DNA of 64,000 nt, taken from Zonotrichia leucophrys gambelii. Lineage: Eukaryota > Chordata > Aves > Passeriformes > Passerellidae. The notes beneath the pieces were generated by a model. It did no database searches. It was given only the letters and a program-made list of their open reading frames with translations, and was not told the DNA's origin. Where the stretch lies: contig NC_088172.1 in NCBI RefSeq assembly GCF_028769735.1, forward strand, positions 89,486,451-89,550,450, read 5' to 3'. Shown here in pieces: positions 26,322 through 35,900 of this stretch (position 1 is the stretch's first letter; each line of letters opens with the position of its first letter). The position numbers and the translations under genes are program-made.

Positions 26322-28418
26322 CCTAGTTTGAATGGTTATAATTATGCTGCAGCCGAGCTTTACTTCCAGCAAAAAATGACAAAACGATGTCTGACTCGTA
26401 CTCTAAAAAAAAAATCACATATCAATATTTTAAAAAATATTAGTCAGAAATACAGGTACCATAATGCAAATCATCAAATGCAAGTCATGGTTTTCTACAG
26501 ACTCTTACCTACACACTAATAAACACCATCTTTCACTTTTAACTTCTTTTAGAAGTTAGATATAAAAGAAAAGCAACTTGGACACATTCAAACAAAAGAA
26601 GGGAATTAAAAGTGCACTAGTTCTTCTTTGTACTGCATCTAGAAGTTCAAAACTATTAGCAGCGACATAACTGCATTGCAAGATTAAAATTGTATTTTCC
26701 TAAGTTCTTGGCTCTGTCTACTTGGAACTCAAAAAAGTAACAAATAAGGTATTATGTTCCTCATTTCTGTTTCTTTTAATCTCATTACATTATTCAATAG
26801 AAATTCTAGCTTCCTTCTATTTCATTTAGCTGATTTTTTACTCCAGATTTACATCTGCTAGATACAGCTCCAATGACAGAGATGCAAGAAGCAAGACTGC
26901 TTTATATCAGAATTCCTTTTCCTCTTGGAGATCTCAAGTTATTACTTTTTTGCTAGAGGCCAATCAGTTTTAATGCTAGCTTTTAGTGAAATCTAGGAAT
27001 ATTTTATCCCTAGACATCTTATCAATTAGGTTTTTTTCCCCTCAAAAGAAGAGACATCCTAACCATCCGTATTTGTTAATAAAAACAGGCAGAAAATTCC
27101 TTCCCTGGACCAGACCATTTCCTGGTGTATAACCTCCCACTGTGGCCAGGCCCAGGTTCTTACCAGCCTGTTTTGCTGATTTGTTATTAACTCACATCTT
27201 ACACTTATGTTTTAGCGCTTGTTTTGTTTTCTTCTGGTGCAAATCACCACCATTCAGTTTCACTCATCACCACCACCTTCACTTAGTTACTTTTGCCAGG
27301 CCTTTCTGTGCAATCTCCCTGACCCACTCTTGGTTCTTCCCGCTAAAACTTCCCCCTTGCTGCATATCAGTTTGGGAACAGAACATTCATCAGTCATGAA
27401 CAGTTTCTAAGAACTGCACATTTATTGTTCTGCTTTGCTTCAGTCTTCTAGAACAGAACAGCTTTTGATCTATTCTTGAATGCCACAGTCACCCTTCATT
27501 TATGTAGGTCCCTGAGCAGACCTCCCTATGGGAGATTCCCATTCCTCTTAGCATTTGTGCATTTAATTTCAAGATTCCAGGTTTCTCCATGCACTCTAAA
27601 GGTAATCTTTGCTAATCTTAGATCAGCTCAGACTCCCACTAATAGGGCAGCAGTGATGAGGCAGTTTCTCTTCCAGAAGGAGCTGAAGGGAGAAGATATT
27701 CCATTGTAGACTGGAAAGTTCATGCTGTCAGCTGTGGTCCTAAAAAAACAACCTGGTTTTAAAGCAACAATCCAGTCTTCCCTTCTCCTATGAATTAGCT
27801 GACCATTCACCTTGAACTTGACAGAATTAATTTGCATTTCCCTGGCAAAGTGTCTAGCTATTGAGAGCCAAGGAACAAACACCTGAAAAACATCAACATG
27901 GTACCAAGTCTTCTCTTTGGCAGTATCAACACAACTATACACAATTACTATTTTCTCATCCCCACCTCATTTGTTACAGTGTTATATGCTGTGTCATGGT
28001 GCTCCAAAATAAACCCATTTAGCAGAGAAAGGCAAAAACACCAAGGAAATGTGGAACCACACCCTCTTTATTAACTATTTTATTTTACCCTTTACAGAAG
28101 TTTTTGAAGGTGTCATCTGGCCTACTTAAAACTTCACAATATATAGAGATCACTCCCTGAGGGTAAGCCTTACTTATGCAAGCAGTTGCATTGCCCTAAA
28201 TCTTGCCTCAAAGGAGTTACTGAGACTACATCCTTCATCTGAGTTTGCATTCAACTCAGTCATTTTATTTTGTAGACTATGCAGGGTACAAAGCTGGCAT
28301 GAAACAAAGATACATGCATAGACTTTTAAGGATTATCTCATCACTGCACAATTTATTTAGTTTTGTAAAATTAACTATTAGCAGTACTGAAACACCATAC
28401 TCTAAAAATCTGTTAAAT
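26322..28418. other. Intergenic spacer, no gene seen
   Basis: No recognisable coding sequence. Two same-strand open frames near 27142-27410 are low-complexity and overlap in different phases, which argues against coding. Confidence 0.5.
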
Positions 28419-28478
28419 ATGGGGGTTGGACTAGATCTCTAGAGGCCCCTTCCAACACTAAATACTCTCTGATTCTTT
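28419..28478 (+). mobile_element. CR1 LINE 3' tail scrap
   Basis: About 60 bp matching the last part of CR1: GGGGGTTGGACTAGATCTCT, GGCCCCTTCCAACAC, CTCTGATTCTTT. The order and spacing are those of the CR1 3' terminus. Confidence 0.8.
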
Positions 28479-28686
28479 ACCAAGCAACTTTGAGCCTTGA
28501 TAGCCTCTTGCAATACAATATTAAAAACCTGAGGAAAATAACAACCAGAACAAAGGGAGAGCAGCCACCTCTCAAAGGCTTGCTTCCAAATGCTTCCTTG
28601 CACAGAGCTTCCTCCTGTGGATTTTTTTTCCCCTTTTGCAGAACACAGAAGTCACATGAGGAAGCTGAAGCAGCAAAGCTTATAAA

Positions 28687-28775
28687 AATACATACATACA
28701 CACACACACAAACACACACATACATATATATAAAATAATTATGCATATAATAATAATAATATATATATGCAGTTT
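28687..28775. repeat. (CA)n / (TA)n / (TAA)n compound microsatellite
   Basis: A run of CATACA and CA units passes into TATATA and then ATAATAATAATATATATATG. It is a compound dinucleotide and trinucleotide tract and probably polymorphic. It produces long spurious open frames on both strands. Confidence 0.92.
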
Positions 28776-29219
28776 ATAGCTGAAGGAGGCCAGCCTAAGC
28801 AGAGGGTGTTTGGGAGAACAAGGACAACCAGCAGCTCTGGCAGTTTCCCTGAGGGAACCTTTCCCTGGGCAGAGGCCTGAATGAGCAAAGATAATAATTG
28901 TTAGCACAAGTAGCTGTAGCAGCAATAAACTTTGAGTTTATTAAGTTATTTTTGTACTTATATCTGCTGCCCAGGTCAGGAAATCTGCATCTTTGGAGTC
29001 CTTTTCAAGACATTTCAAGCCATTCGCTGCAGACCCAGAGTCACACAGCCAGGCCCAGCACTGAAAATGATCACACGTTCATCTGTCAAATCATACAAGG
29101 AGAAAAAAAAAAAGTGTATGCCATCAGCCTGATCAGTCCTGGTTTAGTAGCAAAAAGAAAAGAAAGAGTTGTGTTTTGTAGTTAACATTTAACACAAAAG
29201 GCCTACTAAAAGTGACCTT
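28776..29219. other. Intergenic spacer, no gene seen
   Basis: No gene or repeat family recognised between the microsatellite and the promoter-proximal CR1. Confidence 0.5.
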
Positions 29220-29602
29220 CGGGCAGCCCCAAAAAGCCCTGAGGAGCAGCTGAGGGACCTGGAGTAGCTCAGCCTGGAGGAGGCTCAGGGGGGAGCCTCA
29301 TTGTTCTCTCCGAGTAACTGGAGTCCGGCCTCTTCTGCCCTGCCTGTAGCGAGGGGACCTGAGAAAACAGCCTCAAACTGCGACAGGGGAGATTGGGATT
29401 AGAGAGTAGGAAAAAAGATTTTTTACTGGTCTGGTAGCCAGACATTGGAATGGACTGCCGATGGAGACGGTGGAGTCACCAACCCTGGAGGTGTTTAAGA
29501 GGCGCCTGGACTTGGTGCTGGGTGATGTAGTTTAGTTGTTTAGAGTTACAGTATCAGCGTCGGGCTGACAGTTGGACTCAATGACCCCAAAAATCACTTC
29601 CG
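29220..29602 (+). mobile_element. CR1 LINE 3' fragment abutting the PPP3R1 CpG island
   Basis: Forward CR1 3' sequence: GAGCAGCTGAGGGACCTGG, CTCAGCCTGGAGGAGGCTCA, TGTAGCGAGG, CCTCAAACTGCGACAGGGGA, AGCCAGACATTGGAATGGAC, GTGGAGTCACCAACCCTGGA, GGTGTTTAAGAGGCGCCTGG, ACAGTTGGACTCAATGACC. These follow the consensus order over about 380 bp. The expected terminal 8-bp tandem tail is missing, and the GC-rich promoter begins where it would be. The start codon of PPP3R1 is about 345 bp downstream. Confidence 0.85.
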
Positions 29603-29946
29603 CCCCTGACAACCCCACAGCCGGCCCACCGCCATTTTGTACTCCCAGTTCCCCACCCCGCCGATGATGTCATGACCTCGCCCCGCCCCCCGGCGCAGAG
29701 GAGTACCCGGATGTGAGAGCCCCACCCCCTCCGCCCCGCGCCAGCGCCGCTCGCGCCCCCTCCCTCGCTTGTTCGCTCCGTGCGCGGGTCAGCGGAGCCT
29801 TTGCCGCAGTGACGGGAGCGGGATCGGCAGCGGGATCAGGAGCGGACTGGGAGTGCCAACGGCGGCGGTGACGCCGGATAACGCACAGCGAGGCCGGGGT
29901 CGGCGGATTCATCTGCGGGGGAGACGCCTGACGCCCACCCGCCGCC
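29590..29946 (+). promoter_or_regulatory. PPP3R1: PPP3R1 promoter and 5' UTR
   Basis: This is the GC-rich, TATA-less start of the CpG island ahead of the PPP3R1 ATG. Visible motifs are an ETS-type ACTTCCG (29596-29602), a YY1-type CCGCCATTTTGT (29629-29640), a CRE/ATF variant TGATGTCA (29665-29672) and a GC box CCCCGCCCC (29681-29689). This is a common housekeeping-promoter set. The transcription start is not fixed by sequence; it probably lies at about 29700-29830. An in-frame TGA (29929-29931) 18 nt before the ATG closes the upstream frame. A start-stop ATGTGA at 29711-29716 would be a minimal upstream ORF only if the transcript starts before it. Confidence 0.75.
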
Positions 29947-29949
29947 ATG
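29947..29949 (+). CDS. PPP3R1: PPP3R1 coding exon 1 (initiator Met only)
   Basis: The ATG sits in an ideal Kozak context (GCCGCCATGG) and is immediately followed by the donor GTGAGG, so the coding part of exon 1 is one codon in phase 0. An in-frame TGA at 29929-29931 excludes an upstream extension. Joined to exon 2 it gives Met-Gly-Asn-Glu-Ala-Ser, the calcineurin B N-terminus. After Met removal, Gly2 is the myristoylation site. Confidence 0.95.
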
Positions 29950-32900
29950 GTGAGGACCCTCCCTCGCTTCCACTCCCTAGCTCTTCCCCCCTCCCCGCTC
30001 CCGTCCCGCTGGAATATTCCAGACCGGGCCGGGTCCCCCACCCCCGCCGCCCCACCACCGCTCCGCCTCGGCGCTGCCCTGCCCCTGACCCGGCTCCTCC
30101 CGCCCCCGGGCAGTCCACGTCCTCCCGCGGGCGAGCGCCTCTTTGGGCTTCCTCCTCGGCTCTTCCCGGCGGCGGGTGCATCCCCCGCTCTGCTCCGCCG
30201 CCCACGGAACCCCGCTGGCTCTCCGCCTCCTCCCTCCGCCGCCTTGGGAGCGCTAGTCGGGCTCGGCCCTTCCCTTCCCCAGCACCCTCTCACCTCACCC
30301 CCACCCGACCCTACTGGGGGACCGGTCTGGGGATTCGCATTGCCCGTGCTGCGACTCGTCTGTTCCACGGAGGCACTGTCGGTCCCCGAAGCCGTTTCCA
30401 AACGAAACTCCGGCGATCTCGGCGGCGCTGCCGTGCGAGGGTTGTTTCGCAGCTCCGCGGGGTTCTCCCCCCGCCCCCGGTGCAGCAGCAATAGCTGTTC
30501 GTATGCGGACCGGAAAGCTGTAATGCACGTAGCCCAATGGACGGGATAATGTGCGCTGTAACTGGGCTGGGGCGGAAAGCTGACACTTCACATACGATGG
30601 GTACTCGGGGTCTGCGGGAGTGCGATGTGTCCAGGTGTGTGTGTGCGCGAGAGTCGCTTTGTTTTTTCAATCATGACGGGTTTAAATTTCCTTTTTTCTG
30701 CTGTAAAATTAACCTGGAGATACAGTATGGAGTCGTGTAGTATTTTACGTCGACACTAGGGGTGTCTGCTGCTTTTCACCGCTGCCAAGAAATCAACGCC
30801 CTGTTTTTTAATAAACATTTATTTTAACCTAAATTATCCAGTACCCTGGCTGTAGGAAGACCTGGCAACATTTTGGTTTTACCGCTGGAGAAATACAAGT
30901 AGTTTAAATTTTTTTTGTTGTTGTTTTTAGCCCTTTCAGAGCGAGGCCAACTGGTTATCACAATGCACATTAGACCTCACAGGGCCTGGAAGTCAAAAAT
31001 AGGTTTCCTTTTGTTTTTAAGCAGGCATTGCAATCTTTCCTTTAAAAAATAAAGTTGTGGCAGAATCAAATATGCCATGCTCAGGCTGATTTTTTGTGTA
31101 CACTTTAATAGATGTGCATTTGGAGAAGTGTTTTGAAGTATATAAATCTTTGGTTTCGGTTGCGAGCACATCAAGACTGGGGGAGAAAGAAAAGTTCATC
31201 TTTCGAGAACAAAGTATTAATGAATTTGAGGCTTAAAAAAATTATTATCACTTATGCCATGGTTGCAATACTGATAGTTACTTTGAATGTATAGATCATC
31301 ATGAACAGTGATCATTTTCCACACAACAGTTGTGTTCATCCTGCCAGTAGTTGGATCTTCTGTGAAAATTTTGTTCTCAAAGACCTGCCATAAGTGACAT
31401 GCTAACATATATAAATGGAAAGAATTATTATTTAACTGTGAAGCCCATATGCGTGTCAGGAGACTTTAATGAACTTAACTTTCATGTATTATTAGCTTTG
31501 ATTATTTTTTTTCATCCGTTCTGTTGTAATTAAAGCTTTCTTATGATCTTTTGATGATGTAATCATGTTGATCATTGACTTCATTGCTTCCTGAATAGTG
31601 TTCGTGTATGATGCATTGCAATGTAGAAATATATATGCTCGGGAAAAAAGATGGTATGTTATGAATGTTATCTCTGCCAGTAGAGGTGCTTGTTTTCTCA
31701 AGTAAGCATAGCACTACTGTAGCTATATCACTACACTGGTTCTGGTACCACCTGATCTTAGGTGCCTTTTAGTCTGAAAATCAATATAAAATGATACATT
31801 AACAGAAAAACACACCCAGCATTTAAGTTGCTATTCTTCTTTTTTTTTTTTTTGTCATTAGTCAGGGAATGTTTTCCTGACTAATTGAAAGAGTTCAGTT
31901 TTAATGGGGTACATCTTGTTTCAACCCTTATGGTATTAGAGAAATTCCTTTTTCACAGTCTAGAACAACATTTCCTTTATGCTCTTGCAGAATGAGAGAG
32001 CTGACAGTAATCATGAAAAAAGAGGTGAATGTATTGTTGTGTTTGTAGTAGGTAGCTTGAGATAAAACAAAAACATCTAGTGAGTCAAAGAATGTTCTTT
32101 TGGATGTTTAGGTATAGCCAGTTCTAAAATAATCTGTCAGAGCATATGATGACGAGTCCATTACATAATGCTGGAAGTAATGTTGATAAGCTATTTTTGT
32201 CAGAGTTGACTTAGCAAGTTTTTCCTATGAGTAGTGTTTTCTAGGAAAAGGTACACAGCACAGATAAAGGTATTAAATGATCTTAGTTTTAGATAAATTC
32301 TGTCTTCTTGGGATGGTCTGTGTTCTGGTTCATATCCAGATCTTGAACTTCATAGATGTAGTACAGACGCCCCAGAATTCTGCAGGAATCACCCAAAACA
32401 TGTTACATTGTGCATCTGTCTTAACTAGTCTCTTATTCAGTTGTTTTGACTCACTTCACTTGAATACTAGAGCCTCTAGTGCATTTTCCAGAACTGATCT
32501 GACACTGGTTCTAAATTATTGGAGTAAAGAACCTCCTAAGTAGGTTTTTAATAAAATGACAAAAAAAAAACCCCATAAGACCATCTTAAACAATTCTTTA
32601 CTATTTAGCGGGGAGGGTGTTACATGCTTTGCTTATTAGCTGAACAAAAAGCTAGTTATTCCTAAACAGGGAGATAGAGCCTGTTGGTAGAGAGGGGAAA
32701 AAAAAGAGTTTTTAAAAAGTAATTATATTTTATCACCATTCCTGTGGTAGAAGTAGGATTCTGTTTTTATGTGGTTTAACTATTAATTTAACAATAAGGA
32801 CAATGACAGTTGAGTAGTTGAAGAGAAAGTAGTTTGTGGCGGGCATACCTCAGAATCTTCAGTATATTCATGACCTAAAGCATCTGGCTTAGCAGGTGAA

Positions 32901-35900
32901 AGGAAAATTTTAAGGGAGTGGATTAATAACACCTAAATTGTGGGGTTTGCTCATATCTTAAAGTAGATGGGACTGTCCTCTGTCTATCAGTGCCAGAAAA
33001 AGAGAATTCTGTAATTCTGGTATTTCCAAGGAAATGAGATGAGGCAGAAATGCACATTTTTATGCCAAACCATTTCTCTCTGTCTGCTTCTGCCACCTCA
33101 TAGAATGGGTCAGGTTGGAAGGTTCCACGACGGGTCACCTGGTTCAGCCTCCCTGCTCAAGCAGGGCTGTCCTGGAGCGCATTGCACGGGATTGTACCCA
33201 GATGGTTTGGAATATCTCTGCGGAGGGAGACTCCGCACCTTCTCTGGGTGTTCTGTTCCAGTGCACGGTCACTACACAGTAAAAATTTCTTCCTCACGTT
33301 CAGGTGGAACTTCTGTGCGTCAGTTTCTGCCCATTGCTCAGTTTCTGTCCTATTGCTTGGGTTCATCCTTCTGGAGCACTCCCTTCAGATACTGACACAC
33401 ATTGATTAGGTCCTGGCTCCCTCAGCCTTTCCTTCTAAGAGAGATACTCCAGCCCCTTAATCTGGGTGCTGAATTGGTGCTTACCTGGCAGTGTTACAGA
33501 AGAAATAGCTTTTTTTAATTGTAGGTGTCCTTAATAGTGTTCTTCTACTGTAATTCATATATTAATCTTGCATAAGATTTTTCACATTACTATGATTTTT
33601 ATTCTTCTGGTTTGAAGAATTGTTTTGCTTTCCCTCCCCATTTTTGCTGCCTGTATTTAGCAGTGTTTCACTACAGAAAACTGTATCCTCTCCTAAAACA
33701 TTTTAAATCTGAGTAGCAGTTGAGCGTAACATTCTGTAGGCTGGGCTCAGTGATCTCAGAAGTCTTTTCCAACCGAACTGATTCCATGATTCCAAAGACT
33801 TTGGTGTAACTATATGAAATGATGATAAAAAATTGTTTTAATGAAAAAACATTTTTTTGTAATTTGAGCTAATATGTGACTTCTTGAAAACAATTTGCTC
33901 TCGATTTCCTTGCCCCTCCTCTTCCTTGCCAAGCCTGTTTTCCCTTCTCTGTGTAATATCATTTGTCAAGTTGTAATTAGGAGACAGATTAATAAAAAAT
34001 TAGAACAGTTCTTTGTTCATTGGCAGCCAGTTCGTATAGTGACACATTTTCCAGTTTTCCATTGTTGTTTGCTTCTGGACTATATATTTTTCTGTTTTCC
34101 TGACCTTTTTTATTCCTGTATGTTCCTTGGGAGTAAAGGAGACTGGCTGTTTTCCATACTTCCTACATGCTATTTCTTTGCCAGAATCAGCAGAAACAGA
34201 GAAGTTGCTACTGTGTGATGTCCTTGTCATGATGCAAGTCTTCTGCTGTGGGAGGAGTGAGCACCGTGAGGATGAGGGAGTAAAAATTGAGATGGTGGGG
34301 AAGGAATGATGAGAGGAATATGTCGGCATCAAAAGAGGAATAAAAAGTGCTTGTGCTTAAAGGTTACGCAGCTGGAACCTCTGAGCAGGATAACATTAAA
34401 AAATAAGCATCTTGTTTGATTCTCAGGCCTATGTTAATTGAAATATAGAAAAGTTGGAACTCTTAAACAGTTGGAATTTTTTTGGCTGACATGATTATAT
34501 AAATTACTTAAATATGTTCTTTCTTTCCCAAAAACGGTAAGAATTTAACTTGCTATGCTCTTGTGAAGCTGGTAAATATTGACCTTGTTCTGTAAATGGA
34601 ACAGGTCGAGGTCATGGCAGGGTAATAAACTTATCCTAGGTCCTTGTTGTTGTTTAGAAGTTAGCATTAGTATGTGATACTGGCAATGTGTGTTTGTAGC
34701 TTTGAAAATAAATATGTCTAAATCAAATAAACTGTTACAAATTTAGGGGTCTAGGGATTTGGAGTTGAAATGCAGCCACTAGAGCATGTGCTGTGCATTG
34801 TCCATTTGGCTTAAGGCATGTGATGGTGTTCAGTAGTTACTGGCTGCCTTCTTCCAACATCTTTGTAACAGTGTTTAGCCACTTAAGTGACTGCTTTTTG
34901 AGATTAGAGCTGGAGATAGGCCTTTAATATCTTGCAGAAGCTACTCTGTTTCTTAGTTGTCAGTGGCCTCAAGTAATCTTGACACCAGCAGTGTCAGAAA
35001 GATCAGCTGCAGAGATTGCCTTAATGTGCTGAATGAAGTGGGAAAGTCTTGGACGTGCACCAATGTTTTTTAATCTGTGACAGATCTTTTGATATACCAG
35101 TTCAGGTATTCTGGGAAAGTCCAGGACTAGAAGCAGCATATTCTACTTGGGGTAGAATTTGTGCATACAATTTGTGCATGCAGTGCAATGATGTAGCTAG
35201 ATTTTTTTGGTCACTGGATGAAACAATGTATTTAGTAATATTAAGATTATTTTAACGAGGGCTAAGCTTAAATTATGTCTTGTCTCTATTCAGGTTTTAC
35301 ATATATAATTTGAATGGCAGAAATCTGTGGAGAGTTGGGGTTTTTTTAAATTTCAGGTGTGTCTAAGAATAAAACCACCATCTTTCAAGTGAAGTAATTT
35401 CTGGACTGTCATTTCTTCTTAATTTTGACATTTTGTGTAGCTTGAAAATTTTAATTTGATAGCTATACTTTATTAGGCTTTTTCCGTGTAGACAGTGTTT
35501 TATATGTTGCTACAAGCACTTTAACTGTTTGGGCAAAACTGTGTTGATGATATAAAACAGGCTGGAGACTATATCTGACTCACTTGTAACTTGACAGTCA
35601 TTTGGCCCTGCTGTTGATACTCTGTTCCACAATTAAGGAAGAAACCGAGTGATAGAAATAATCCTTAACTGCATTACAGAAGTCTTGGAAACCGTTAAAT
35701 GTGTTGGGTTAAAGGCAGCATTTCTTAGGAACTGCCATTAAAAATCTTAGCTTTCGAGCTGTAAACAGGTTGTGTCAGTGCATCATATTTGCAAAGTCTG
35801 TGTTGATGAGCATTTTAAAGCAAACTTAAGGCACAGAACTGAAGCTTGAGTCAGCTTAAAGTTACAATAGTTCCTAACTTAGGTAAGGGGAATTTAAAAA

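Larger units (their letters stand above)
29600..30560. other. CpG island over PPP3R1 exon 1
   Basis: About 1 kb of GC-rich, CpG-dense sequence in an otherwise AT-rich window. It covers the promoter, exon 1 and the first 600 bp of intron 1. The long open frames here on both strands (up to 273 codons, rich in Arg, Pro, Gly and Ala) are effects of high GC content, not genes. Confidence 0.9.

Noticed and set aside
28680..28925. Open frames over the CA/TA microsatellite
   Set aside because: They arise from the repeat itself (Cys-Val and Tyr-Ile runs) on both strands.
29670..30549. Long open frames on both strands (up to 273 codons) in the CpG island
   Set aside because: High GC removes stop codons. 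The products are low-complexity Arg/Pro/Gly/Ala, overlap each other on both strands and cover the PPP3R1 promoter and intron start.
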